Origin: Parapristionchus giblindavisi
Lineage: Eukaryota > Nematoda > Chromadorea > Rhabditida > Diplogasteridae
Direction: 5' to 3'
Assembly (NCBI GenBank): GCA_943737045.1
Contig: CALSFV010000657.1
Location: 124,001 to 188,000 of the forward strand
Length of the DNA stretch: 64,000 bases
Positions 25,983 to 37,212 of the stretch are shown one piece after another (within the stretch, counting starts at the first letter, position 1; each line of letters begins with the position of its first letter). The notes below the pieces were generated by a model. It saw only the letters and a program-made list of their open reading frames with translations, had not been told where the DNA came from and ran no database searches. The position numbers and the translations under genes were made by a program.

Positions 25983-28900
25983 TAATAATAATTTTAAAAA
26001 ATTATAATGTTATTACAGAATATTGAACGTGAACATATTGATCCATCGAAAGTGAATGCCTGCGTTGAAGCATGCCTGGATGCAATGAGGCAACCTCGTG
26101 ATCATATTGTCATTGAAAGTGCCCTGTATTTCATTACATTGTTGAATCGGTAAGCTTCTAAACATTCTGGTATTTCTAAACTCAAAGCCTACTTAAAAAC
26201 GCCTTGAAGTCTACTTTAAATCTACTTCAAGTGAGTGACGTCACTTTTTTGTTCTGATAGGAACGCTTGAAATTCAATTGTTTAATTTAATGGAATCTAG
26301 CTCAATATTTTAAACGCTCAGCTCTGGCCACACTATCCGAGAGCTGAGTTTTTGAGTACGCCTTTAAAGATTAAGTAATGTGAGATAAGAATTTTATTAC
26401 TTTTGATTTGCATAAAACATCCCGGCCTAATTTTCCACATCTCTCGTAGATAAAGAAAGCGAGAGAGTGTGACCAGATTTTCAAGTTATTTTCACTTTAT
26501 TGATCTATTCTCGCGCAGGAACAAACAGCTCAGTCTGCTGGAGAGCATCAAACCGTTCTACTTAGTTTTTGAGCGCTGTCTGAACATGGCTGAGGGCCGA
26601 GGAATAATAAGTTTACTAATAGAGGTTATTTATATTTTATTAATTTAATTACAGGGTGCGCCAAAATTACCCGGACTGATTTCACCATTATGATTCCCAG
26701 GCCCCAATGCAAATGCGCAACCCCTATTGCAGCATCATGACGAGTGATCATTGGCCACTCCCTATTCAAGGTTTCAAGTCAGTTAGTCAAGTCTTCTAGT
26801 AATGGGGAAGTCAAGTCGACTGCGACCCCTCATTCTCAATTGTACAAGGTAGATTGTCATAGTTCATCAGCTCGGCTTTCACGAGTCGGATGTATCCGAT
26901 ACCGGTATCGTGTACCAAGATCTTGGTACTGACAAGGAACGTGCGGGCAGAGGTAGACCGATTTCAGTTTCCACCGCTACGAACTGAGATCCCATCCGAA
27001 AGATGGTGTTTCGAAACCACAAGTTTACGATCTGGAGACTCGATATCTCGAACACTTCCATTCTTCGTCTCCTCAGGTCTCAGCTGACTCTTCTCCCTTA
27101 CAAGTACAGTAAACTGTTAGAACCGAATGAGCGACAGATCAAGCTCCGCTGAGAACGGTGACCTCAACTTTTTATGCGTTGTGCTGGGTCCGCGCACTTT
27201 AGCACGATGTTCAGCGAAGAGAATATCTTGCCTTCAAAAACAACCTGAATATCGAGAACAACAGAATCATTGCCTCTGATCTTAAAGAATCCTACAAGAC
27301 GGCTGGGGTCATGGGTCATATCAGTCTTCCATAATACGCCAAGGTTTTAGCTGCTGTTTGCCCAACTGGAAAGTCCACTCTTGTTTTGCCACTCCATGCG
27401 TCTAGATCAATTAGGCATATTATACCAAGCACATCCTCGAAGACGCGCATCTACTCCGATACCATACCCACTTCGGTCAGGACCACTAGACCTTTCGGTA
27501 AGATTCTGTCGTCAATCACATGACAAAGTTCACCCAGTCGTGGTTTTTCACCCATGCACTCGGCAAAATTCATCACATTGAATTACTTCCGAACTCCCCC
27601 AATCTCAACCTCCTCGACTGCAGTGCTTGGAGGTGTTGTAGGCCAAGATGTCCTCTATCAAGCACCAGACCCTCGACCCCTTCAGTGCTCCCCTTCTCAA
27701 GGCATGGGACGAACTCGATGACAACTACTTGCGGGAATCGACAGTCGCATATGAGAAGAGACTCAAGGCCTGTGTCAGAGCTAAAAGAGACCACGGCGAG
27801 ATTCGCTAGTACAATACTACTGCCCATATTCTTGATATGCTTTACCATGAACCATATCACTCAAGTCACATTCCCAAGGGGAGAATCATATGGAGACAAC
27901 AGTCCGGGTAATTATGGCGCACCCTGTAAAGATAATTGTCTAATGGCTTTTCATCAACATATAATATTTTAAAACTTAGAGTTGCTACCTGCTGGAAACC
28001 AATATTCGGGAACGCTGCGCATTTAAAATCGATCGATTATGTTCCACTGTCTTGAATCATACACTGGAGAATAAAACATTCAAACTGTAAGTCATTTTTG
28101 CCGATATTACCATCCCACAGAGTCATCTTTCGCAAGCGAAGGGCCAAAATAACAATCACTCTGGTATTTTCAAACTAGTAGTTTACTTATCATTCAAACT
28201 AGCCGTAGACTTGCAAGTCTACGGCTAGTTAAACGTAAGTTTACTGAAAGTGGTGTATATACTGTAATGCATTTCGTCAAATATTCTTTCACTTCTATTA
28301 AACTAGCCGTAAACTTCTAGTCTGTGACATCACGTAAGTAAACTACTAGTTTGGAAATACCAGAGCAGGAGGGCAAAAGCGGTGCGGTCTGGTGTACCGC
28401 GAAGCAAAAGGAAGGCTCTTCGGGACAGTTGCAAAATATACTTTCTCATCATTTTAAACATTATAATCATGATTATGCTCAGCCTGCATACCGTCCTGTA
28501 TAAAGTTGGACACATCTTGAGAAGAAAACCCAAAGCTTTATCGTACCTCACTGATGAAAGACTTATGACCTTGATAATTAATCAAGCACGTGAGCGACTT
28601 GATTCTGTTTTCTCCAAATACAATGAGTAATTTTTTTAAATATTTATTTATTTATTTGTTTGATCCATCAACCAAACATGAATATTGTAGTGATTATCGT
28701 CATTATCTACTTTCTCCGATGTGCGAGCTACTGAGTATTTTTATTTTTATATTTTATTTATTTACTTATTTATTTATTTTATATTTTGATTATGTTTACA
28801 TATTGAACGAACCATCAGACCTGCAAAGGGAATGGCGCACTTTTTGAAAGTTGAGAAAATTCTGCAACATGTATCGAACTTGCAACAAAGGATATATCAC

Positions 28901-31900
28901 TTACAATTAGCAAGAGAAATGTGATAGATTTACATGAGAGTCTTCAATTTTATACGAAAATTTAATCTTGGAAAATAAAATTGCTATTTATATTCAAATT
29001 CCTGTGTATCTATTGTAGATTTATCGGCTGATTCGTCTTTCCAATTTGTTCGGAACGGGGGTTTTGAACTTCTGTACAGAATGGTACAAAAAGAGTCGAT
29101 CACCCGCCCGTCGGATGAACTTGTGAGTACTTTATTATTGTAGTTCAGTGCGAATTTAAATATTCAATTTTTTTCCAATTTTTACTTTTATCTTATTTTC
29201 TTATTTTAATTTTTTTTAAATATTTTTGCACGCGTTTTTAGATTCTATTGACAATATACAAAGTGGTGATGATGCCAGAAATCCAAGAAGCCCTCCTCAA
29301 CATTATTTGTGCCGATTTCTTCTTGTAAGTCGAGCTAACAATAAACAAATTATTTTCAAAAAATCATCTCATAACATTTAAAGAAGTAGAACCGTGAGTT
29401 TACATGCTGACTCCCGCAATGATTTACACGGTATACAATGTTTATATTGTATGGAATTTGGCGTGAGGAACGGGGGAAATTTAGGGGGTCAAGTGAGCAA
29501 ATCACATAGACACTCTCTATATTACTTAAAAGTTGTATTTTCAATGTTCATAACAATCTTCAAACGCATCACGAATCAATATCATATAAGTCTTTCGGTT
29601 AGCGTCAAGAAGTCTTATTATGAAAAACACTCGAGGGTCTCCATGTTTAATTACAATTACGGCTCTTTCATGTTTTCTTTTCTCTTTCTCATTTTATCAC
29701 CTTTTCCAAAATCATGGAAAAGGTAAATAGAAATATTGTTAAATATTATACAAACATAATATAATACAATAACATAATACAATAATAGAAACATTATCGT
29801 ACTTTTTTTTCTTTAATAACCGTCGCGAACTTCATATTTATCTTAAAATTCAGTTATGATAGTTATGATGGTCCGCTCCAACAACTCTTCACCGATGCTT
29901 CTTGATAGTTTGAATCTATTTTGGTACGATGAGGGTTGAAAATAGTTGAAATTTTTTTTAATGCCTTGTAAATTTACACAAGGAGGGAGCCAGCAAGGAA
30001 ATTATATCGCAAGTTTCAAAAAATAAAGTCAGTTTGCGTTTGATAAAATACTGGTACGGTAGGTGGGTTACGATAGCTGAAAATGTTTTAGAAAAAAATT
30101 GCCTTGTCAAATATTAGTTTTTTTCTTTTAGTTTTTTTCGTTATAACTTTTTTCCAACTCTACAGATCGAGTTCAGATTTTCAGGGATTATTTTGAGAGT
30201 GTTGATACACGTCTTACACAAAAATCACCCCGGTTGATCTCTTACGGTGAAATTAATTTTGATTTTATCAGAAGTCATAACAATCAAATTTTCGAATTCT
30301 AAAAAAACAAAAATAAAATTAGTTTGCGCTTCGCGGTTACGGTAATGCACATACAGACATATGTTTTGGTGATTTTCTCAGAATTTTGAACCCCGGTTTT
30401 AGTGAAATCACCTTTTATCATCCTGGCACATAATTTATCAAAAATGTCCTGGAAAGCAAAAAAACGTCAGTATAAGTAAGGTATGTAATAATATATTTAT
30501 CTACAAAATAAAAGAACAATTCATAATGCATGTATTGATTTAAACAAAAAGGCGAGGTTAACTGCAAATTACTTAATCGCAGATTTTCTTTAGAAAGATG
30601 AGCACGAGAAATCCGACTCGTCAAAAGCATTATCTCATCACGGGCATTCTGTCCTTTTTGATTGCATCACCGCTACATTCCGATGTCCTGCAACCCCGAC
30701 AGATGATTAGTCTTTTGTTGGTCAGTTATCTTTGATCTTTGATCTTTCCAGTACATTTGACAAACAGAAAAATTTCAGGAAAAACACGTAGAAGGCTGGC
30801 CCGTTGTAGAGCTTCGCATGAGCATAGGCAACCCCAACAGAATCTTTCGGTATTTTTTGTTGAGTAACTTTAGTTAAACAATAAACACAGAGAACAAAGT
30901 GTAAAAAAAAAACTAAAGCTGAAATGCTTAAGAGACCGGCTCGGTAAGACTCGAGCATGGTCCGGACATTCGCGAGGACTTTCGATTTGATCCTCAATAC
31001 TTTAATCATAGACACATCCCGGGGGGAGACCGATGAAAGTTATAGTGAAAATGCCCTTAGGCTCAAACCCGGCTCACATATGCCGCATAAAATAAAAAAT
31101 TTAAAAATTCATAACTTTTCAATTTTGATAGCTATTACTTTTATTTCTTTTTATTGGTGAATAACATGTCATGCTCTCTTATAAACACAGCTGAGCAGTA
31201 ATTTCATATCGTTCTGAATATGATTTTTCGTGTCTGATTTTCGGATTTTCCCTCCTCTATCCTCGTTGAATAGATTCTGCAGGCAATGACATAGTACATA
31301 TTGTAGCCCTGACAATTCTGTACGTGGTGGTCACATTCCCTTGACAATCCAAGTTTTCAGAGTCATCGAGAATTGAAACCGAATGTGAGATATGTGTAAA
31401 TTGCAAAAATCGAAAATTAAATTTCATGAAATTCGCGAGAGTAAGAGTTAGCTTTATAATGTCATTTTACTTATAGTGAGGCGCATATATAGAAAAAAAT
31501 ACACAAATAGACTCAGTCTACATTTTAAAAAAATTTTAAAAATAATTATTTTATTTTTATTTTTTTCAACCCCCACATTGAGTCGACCGACAAGGCAAAT
31601 TGATTCATAGGGCGGATGGTGACTGATGCATGCCCGTTTGCGAAAACAACTGCTACTTCAAGAATCGTCGTTTCGCAGATCTAGAATTTATTTTTAAAAT
31701 CATCAAACTTGAATATTTATATGTTTCTTTCATATAAATCGGTCGGAAGATGGCGTATGGCAACCAAAGTTGTACCTTTGTTATCAGTAGGAGTGCACGC
31801 TATTGTACCACCGTAATCGTCAGGAATCGCAAATTGATTTTTTTTTCAGTCGACCCATGATTCTCAACCATGACCCCGGGTTCATGGTTGAGAATGGCCG

Positions 31901-33629
31901 AGGTCGAAAAATTCATGACGATCCCAGACCAAATACTGTGTGGCATTATATCAACAGTGAGCCAACTTTTATTTTTATGGATACCATAACTGGAATTACC
32001 GTACTAGTAATGCACGCACCTGAATTTTTCGAGAATTTCACCACATTATTATGGGATACGGTAGCTAGATTACGGTAATTCGAGTTATGGTATCCATAAA
32101 AATAAAAGAGGGCCCACTGTTGATATAATGCCAAATAGTATTTGGTCTGGGATCATCATGAATTTTTCGACCTCAGCCATTCTCAACCATGAACCCGGGG
32201 TCATGGTTGAAAATCATGGGTCGACTGAAAAAAAATCAGTTCGCGATTCCTGACGATTACGGTATTACAATAGCGTACAATCCTACTGATAACAAAGGAA
32301 CAACTTTGGTTGTCATACGCCACCTTCCAACCGATTTATATGAAAGAAACATATAAATATTCAAGTTTAATGATTTAAAAAAATAAATCCGAGATCTGCG
32401 AAACGACGATTCTTGAAGTAGCAGTTGTTTTCGCAAACGGGCATGGATCAGTCACCATCCGCCCTATGAATCAATTTGCCTTGTCGGTCGACTCAATGTG
32501 GGGGTTGAAAAAAATAAAAATAAAATAATTATTTTTAAAATTTTTTAAAAATGTAGACTGAGTCTATTTGTGTATTTTTTCTATATATGCGCATCACTAT
32601 AAGTAAAATGACATTATAAAGCTAACTCTTACTCTCGCGAATTTCATGAAATTTAATTTTCGATTTTTGCAATTTACACATATCTCACATTCGGTTGCAA
32701 TTCTCGATGACTCTGAAAACTTGGATTGTCAAGGGAATGTGACCACTATGTACAGAATTGTCAGGGCTACAATATGTACTATGTCATTGCCTGCAGAATC
32801 TATTCAACGAGGATAGAGGAGGGAAAATCCGAAAATCAGACACGAAAAATCATATTCAGAACGATATGAAATTACTGCTCAGCTGTGTTTATAAGAGAGC
32901 ATGACATGTTATTCACCAATAAAAAGAAATAAAAGTAATAGCTATCAAAATTGAAAAGTTATGAATTTTTAAATTTTTTATTTTATGCGGCATATGTGAG
33001 CCGGGTTTGAGCCTAAGGGCATTTTCACTATAACTTTCATCGGTCTCCCCCCGGGATGTGTCTATGATGAAAGTATTGAGGATCAAATCGAAAGTCCTCG
33101 CGAATGTCCGGCAGGGGGTCAAAATGCTCGAGTCTTACCGAGCCGGTCTCTTAATCTTGAATAATTAATAATATATTGCAGTACATTTATTCCATTCTTT
33201 GATCTCCTACTTAACACTAACTATCCCGGAGTTCAAATGTTCGCCCTCTACTCATTAACAATCGCTTGTCTTTCCACGATCGACGATTGTGATTACCTAG
33301 AGTTAGTTTTCTTCTTCTTGTTCTATAGTCATTCGCACAAATTTTAAAGGCAAACAGTGAGTTAATATGAAACTCTCTGGCAGCACTCTCTCGTAAACAA
33401 AGCAATTGAGAGAGCATAGCTAGAGCAGAGAGTTACAAATGAGCTTGGAAAGTGCCTTTAATCTTTATTCTTTTGCAGTATTTTATATTCCGAAGGAGTC
33501 GAAGAAGTGATGGAACGCTTCGAGGCTCTCGAATCGAATAGATTACTAAAGAATGAGAAAATGAAAGATTTATTTTCTCGTCTTTATCAAATACTCAAAG
33601 AGAAGAAGGAGAATGGATCAACAAATTAA
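16797..33629 (+). CDS. zyg-11: ZYG-11/ZER-1 family CUL2 E3 ligase substrate receptor (18 exons, 721 aa)
   Basis: Exons in phase: 16797-16991, 17022-17090, 17346-17448, 17718-17818, 17960-18043, 18220-18419, 18527-18666, 18750-18916, 26019-26149, 26519-26624, 27980-28086, 28483-28589, 29019-29122, 29242-29324, 30594-30720, 30779-30849, 33182-33301, 33479-33629. The N-terminal half has leucine-rich repeats (e.g. LPQLLHLDVSSCPLL, LASLKELRVLDIG). The C-terminal half is ARM-like, with family signatures FVRNGGFELL, HYLITGILSFL and PGVQMFALYSL. Length is close to the family's 740-800 residues. Family members recruit substrates to CUL2-RBX1, including Gly/N-degrons, and act in worm meiosis and polarity (established knowledge). 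The ATG directly follows tttcag. Intron 1 is only 30 nt; intron 8 is 7.1 kb of repeats. ZYG-11 versus ZER-1 cannot be separated by eye. Confidence 0.85.
18990..19205 (+). mobile_element. Degenerate copy of the 348-bp A/B-box element
   Basis: In intron 8 of the ZYG-11-like gene. It carries agtgatatgcaagaaattaa, an A-box-like TAGCGAAGTGG, a B-box-like GGTTTCGAAACC, and the family's body (cgcaccgttgcctgca, gaattagtataaa). A possible distal piece lies at about 19545-19575. The ends are lost. Confidence 0.6.
20093..20332 (+). other. Orphan coding-like segment in intron 8
   Basis: Between the minisatellite arm and the foldback is an open frame of about 70 residues with protein-like composition (SPSTRLAEGLLKHAESVELL, then FEQATAQNLLLYQY). 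It does not join in phase with flanking ZYG-11 exons and is not needed by them. From about 20295 the frame runs into the foldback. It may be a captured gene fragment or chance. I do not recognise it. Confidence 0.3.
20295..22715. mobile_element. TTACAAGGG-ended foldback, 2.4 kb, with tRNA-like segments
   Basis: Left arm 20295-21320 and right arm 21690-22715; loop about 370 bp. Ends TTACAAGGGGATGGTCGC and complement. Each arm carries a tRNA-3'-half-like stretch (GACCCGGGTTCGAGTCC, near 21017; complement near 22050) and a degenerate CTCTCCCTCTGTCCTGAAGT minisatellite. The loop (about 21585-21690) contains a segment (ggcgtatggcaacca) also found in the arms of 30928-33154. No transposase seen. 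Confidence 0.85.
23977..24612. mobile_element. TTACAAGGG-family foldback with a tRNA-like loop
   Basis: Arms 23977-24120 and about 24478-24612 are inverted repeats starting TAACAAGGGAATGGTC. Arm sequence resembles that of 20295-22715 (shared tcgacctgagcttcgag and the like). The loop holds a tRNA-like block at about 24219-24290 with A-box-like TAGTGTAGTGG and B box GGTTCGATCCC. Acceptor and anticodon stems do not pair, so it is not a functional tRNA. Confidence 0.8.
24640..25482. mobile_element. Foldback, ~0.84 kb, long loop
   Basis: Left arm about 24640-24832 and right arm about 25278-25482 are inverted copies (tgacgtcatgccctgaggcg and others). The loop of about 445 bp holds no gene. In intron 8 of the ZYG-11-like gene, directly after 23977-24612. 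Confidence 0.8.
25930..25993. repeat. (AAT)n microsatellite
   Basis: About 20 ATA/AAT triplets, 25 bp upstream of the acceptor of ZYG-11-like exon 9. Confidence 0.9.
26652..27926 (+). mobile_element. Mariner-type transposon relic, 1275 bp, in ZYG-11-like intron 10
   Basis: Terminal inverted repeats CAGGGTGCGCCAAAATTACC and complement, about 26 bp. It is flanked by TA at 26650-26651 and 27927-27928, the Tc1/mariner target duplication. The length matches an autonomous mariner (about 1.3 kb). The internal frame is broken by stops and shifts, so it is inactive, but the catalytic-region motif and the C-terminus of the transposase remain readable. Confidence 0.9.
27520..27809 (+). pseudogene. Broken mariner transposase, C-terminal third
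   Basis: Two frames retain transposase sequence. The first includes LLPNSPNLNLLDCSAW, which matches the PxSPDLNPLDYxxW block of the DDD domain; the position of the third catalytic Asp is kept within LLDCS. After a frame change, 27663-27809 reads LLKAWDELDDNYLRESTVAY and ends RAKRDHGEIR then TAG, the usual mariner C-terminus. Upstream parts are too decayed to follow. Confidence 0.8.
28160..28367. mobile_element. Palindromic MITE, ~208 bp
   Basis: Begins ctctggtattttcaaactag and ends with its complement. It contains an inner perfect palindrome, agccgtagacttgcaagtct with its continuation. Lies in ZYG-11-like intron 11. Confidence 0.8.
28800..28890 (-). mobile_element. Fragment of the 348-bp A/B-box element
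   Basis: Matches the interior of 11681-12028 (gaaccatcagacctgcaaag, gcgcactttttgaaa, atgtatcgaacttgc). Both ends are missing. In ZYG-11-like intron 12. Confidence 0.55.
30928..33154. mobile_element. TTAA-bounded palindromic element, 2227 bp, nearly perfect arms
   Basis: Starts TTAAGAGACCGGCTCGGTAA and ends with the complement. Arms of about 1.05 kb differ only at scattered sites; the loop is roughly 30-100 bp near 32045 (ttatggtatccataaaaata). It lies in intron 16 of the ZYG-11-like gene, between exons that join in phase. No transposase. The ends match 9893-14091, defining one family. Arm similarity suggests a recent origin or arm-to-arm conversion. Confidence 0.9.
33344..33461. mobile_element. 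118-bp palindromic MITE, best-preserved copy
   Basis: TTAAAGGC at the left and GCCTTTAA at the right with paired interior (gaaactctctggcagcactc, gcagagagttacaaatgagc). It ends 17 bp before the acceptor of the last ZYG-11-like exon. Other copies lie near 1330, 4485, 37100, 38851, 61793, 62750 and 63500. Confidence 0.8.
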
Positions 33630-33748
33630 CAAACAAATATGAGTAGTAACTATCCCGATCTCTAGTTTTTCCAGAACCCAAACACAATACCCATACTGCT
33701 ATAAGCGATGTCGTCCCATTTTCCTGTGTGTAATGCATAAAAAGATGT

Positions 33749-33754
33749 AATAAA
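33749..33754 (+). terminator. Polyadenylation signal AATAAA
   Basis: AATAAA 120 nt downstream of the ZYG-11-like stop, in an AT-rich stretch. Position fits a short nematode 3' UTR. Confidence 0.7.
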
Positions 33755-36235
33755 GAATAATATTGGATAATATAATTATTTTATATTTTATTTGACTCGT
33801 CTCACTTATGTTGTACCGTACAATGAAGAGTAAAGATAAGCCTAGAGCTAGTTTGTAGACTTTGACCATACTCTCTCGCTTTCTTTGTCTATTAGAGAGT
33901 GTGTTCCATGCTTGGTCCCTCCTTGGGTAACTGGGTAAGAATTATCAACGAATCAAAATGAATGCAGGAAAAGGGATGGTTTTTTTTAAATTATCGTCAA
34001 TAGAGAAAAAAAAAGAAAAAAATCATTAGGTAAAAAGAAAAAGACAAGTCATAGTGCTGGTGAAACTTACATGAGCATGTTGAGAATTAATAAATGAAAT
34101 AGGGTTAAACGATTTTTCCAACTCTTTGCACTCATTGTCAGTTCCAAGTCTTTGAACTATTGAAGCACCTCTGGCTGCGAGCTCTAACATCGTGAGATCT
34201 GGCTGCGAGCTCAAAAACCGCAAGATCTGGCTACGAGGTCTATGAATATATCCACCCCCGGAGGACATGAATTCAATCAATCAATAAATCTCGCCATACT
34301 GTAGTCTAGCCAATCTTGATATATCAATCGATAGATAGTCTGTGCCTATTGTCTGTTCTGTCTACCACTCGTAGACGCTCTCTCATTGCCCTATGCTCTC
34401 TCATCAGGCTCAGCTTCTCTGCACTCTCTCACTCCCTTCCCTCTCTCGTCTCCCATTCCTTATCTATTGATGTGTCTCTCTCTCTCTCTCTGCAAATGAG
34501 CCCATCTCTTGGCTCACTGCCAACTTGTTACTTCACATCTTGCAAGGTTGTAAGAGTGAGAGAGAAGGAGAGGGAGAGAAAGAGGGAGAGAAAGAGGGAG
34601 AGAGGGAGAGGGAGACGTCTCTTCTAACCCCTGTTGTCTCTAGTACTGCGAATCGCTAGTAGTCTAGCTGGTTTCGTTTAGAGTCACTTAAAGGATTAGA
34701 CACCGCTTTCGACGGTCTCTTCATAGGCTAACGCTCTCTCGTCGATAGAGAACAACGAAATAGTATGTGATATGAAGAGATCGTCGACGAGAGCTGCTCT
34801 TCATTTAACCGTTTGGTTAATCCCTAATTTTATTTAATCTTTTGTTGATTCGATTTATGAATTTCAATACCGAACTTTGACCCCAAACCGTTTACAACCC
34901 TATTAACCCTTCGTGATCAGTGATTACTCGTTTTGGACATATTTTATGCCTAATTGTGTGATTTACCGTGTTTATGCTCCTAATCTCGTAAAAATCTTCC
35001 TTCTCTTAACAAAAATAGGGTAAATGAGAGCTAATAATGCGTGAGAAATCTTGTTCTTTTAGTAGGTTTGATCGGACTTCCAATGTTTGCAACACTTCTT
35101 CCCTCGTTGTAACTTTTTCTATGTTGTTGTCGCGGTCATTTCTAACTTCCTTCTCTATTCCTTCCGCGTTCCTCTTTTTCCGCCTATCAATCAATCAACT
35201 GCTTAATCTGTATCGATTTTTTAAAATCGATATTTTACCAACTATCTGACTTCAATCCAAATAATTTCATAGTGATATGAAGTAGTTCGTGGGTTTCATA
35301 CACTTCAATCTCGATTTCTTATTCTTATTCTTTATTCCATCAAACCATACATAATTCGAATGAAGTAGATCGCTGCTGAATTTTTCGCCTTCTTTTTTTT
35401 CGATGATTGCTGAACGGTTTTATGGTTATATGAACTCTAACGATCACACAAAAAGTTGTAAAAGGAAAACAAACGAAATTATGACGCTTATGCTTGGTGA
35501 ACATTCATCTTTTTTTCGCATCTATTTTTTAAGATATGAAAAAACACTAACTTTACCACGGTCTGGCGTCATTTTATCGTTTGGAGATATCTTTTTTTAA
35601 ATTTCCTTTGGCAACATTTTTAGTATTTTTCTTTCAAAGAACGGAATTTTTGATTGACAAGTGGGTCAAATAATTGTTTTCGGATCCCTCTTCAGATAAA
35701 TGTGCTTTCTACTTTGTCTAATGAGACAGATCGAAACCGGAATCACCATGTATATACAGTCAATCTTTGCTCGTTTACTATCACCCGAGTATAGTATAGC
35801 TATTGGCAGTCGATAAGCCCCTAGCAATTATCTTGTGTCGTGCAATCGTTACTAATATACAATACAGCCGTAGCTCCACGCGTTTAAAAAAATCGACCAT
35901 GATGTATCTGCAGTTGTCACCGCGGGAATCCTGTAGCGCATCCCTAATTTCTATCCGAATCAGTCCTCTGCTTTCAGTGCACATTGCTTTCATGAAACAT
36001 TTATTGAAAATGATGTTATGTTTGATTCTTCGGTTTTCAGTGAGAGAGTATTCTCTTGGTCTCTCCTACGATATCTTGTATGTCGTAACCGTCTGACCAA
36101 ACTGAAAATTCCAAGGTGGCAAACCATTTTTCATCTAAAGCCAAAAAGGCATTCCAAATAGGGATTGCTTGCAGCGTTGCGAGTTGTCTTTATGGATCGT
36201 TAAGAGAGGACAATCATCTGAGCACCTTACATCAC

Positions 36236-37083
36236 ACTATCTGAGAAAATTCAACACCTGAATTTTTTTTTGGTAACGACGAAAAATGGATTTTTCTGTT
36301 TTATGTATGATAATTACAGGCACCATGAGTGTAGTTCACTGGTACTTGGAAAGTCCTTCCAATTGAAAATTCGCTTCAGGAGGTGACCACACAACGATTT
36401 GGCGCCTTTTCCTAAAAAGTTTATTTCGAATCCAATCGATTCGGGAGTGGGTGCAATGGACTCCTTGGCTAATTCTAAGAAACTATTGTCAAGGAGATTT
36501 TTTTGATCAAAGGTCAACGAAGGGTGGAAATTAGGAATTTTCGAAAAAAAATTTACATTTAATTAATTCTCACTATTTTCCCATAGCCCAGGTAAATTTT
36601 TTATTTGCTCAATATCTTCTACATATTATATAACACCTTCAGTTTAAAATTGATAATTTTTAAATCAAGGTAAGTTTGTTAACGAATAAATTTTGTTTGC
36701 TGTATTCTATTGTGGTGAGGATTGGCGACGTTCCCTAAAAAGTTTATTTCTAATCCAATCGATTCGAGATTAGGCGCATTCGAATCCTTCTCTAATTCTA
36801 AGAAACTATTACTTGGGAGAGTTTTTCGATCAACGGTCAACGAACGCTGGAATTGGGCATTTTCGAAAAAAATGTTTACATTAAATTAATTCTCACTATT
36901 TTCCATAATTCTCACTATGTAGAAGCGATTGAGCAAATAAAAAGTTTACATTCGTCATGGATTTTCAATTGGAAGGAATTTCCAAGTACCAGTGAACTAC
37001 ACTCATGGTGCCTGTAATTATCATACATAAAACAGAAAAATCCATTTTTCGTCGATACCACACATATGTCGACTTTCTCAGAT
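36236..37083. mobile_element. Decayed member of the 1.4-kb palindrome family
   Basis: Repeats the outer parts of 5609-7012 (cactatctgagaaaattcaa, gtgaccacacaacgatttgg, atcgattcgggagtgggtgc) and ends with an inverted piece (about 36960-37083). The core is rearranged and shorter. The element is intergenic. Confidence 0.75.
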
Positions 37084-37099
37084 AGCGTGTTTTACAATC

Positions 37100-37212
37100 A
37101 TACCTCGAGATAATTTGACACTCTCCACTTTGACAACACTCTCTCGTAGACAAAGAAAGCGAGAGACCATCGTCAGAGCGGAGAGTTTCAAATATAGCAT
37201 GGAGTGTTCATT
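37100..37212. mobile_element. 118-bp MITE copy
   Basis: cctcgagataatttgacact ... cggagagtttcaaatatagc, with the core tctctcgtagacaaagaaag. Ends decayed. Confidence 0.6.

Noticed and set aside
28590..28626. Longer form of ZYG-11-like exon 12 ending at GA|GTAATT
   Set aside because: It leaves phase 2, which puts a stop in exon 13. The GTGAGC donor at 28590 gives the right phase and a family-like junction.
29851..29910. Extra ZYG-11-like exon between exons 14 and 15 (YDSYDGPLQQLF)
   Set aside because: Both possible frames end in stops shortly after and no in-phase donor exists. Exons 14 and 15 already join in phase and match the family.
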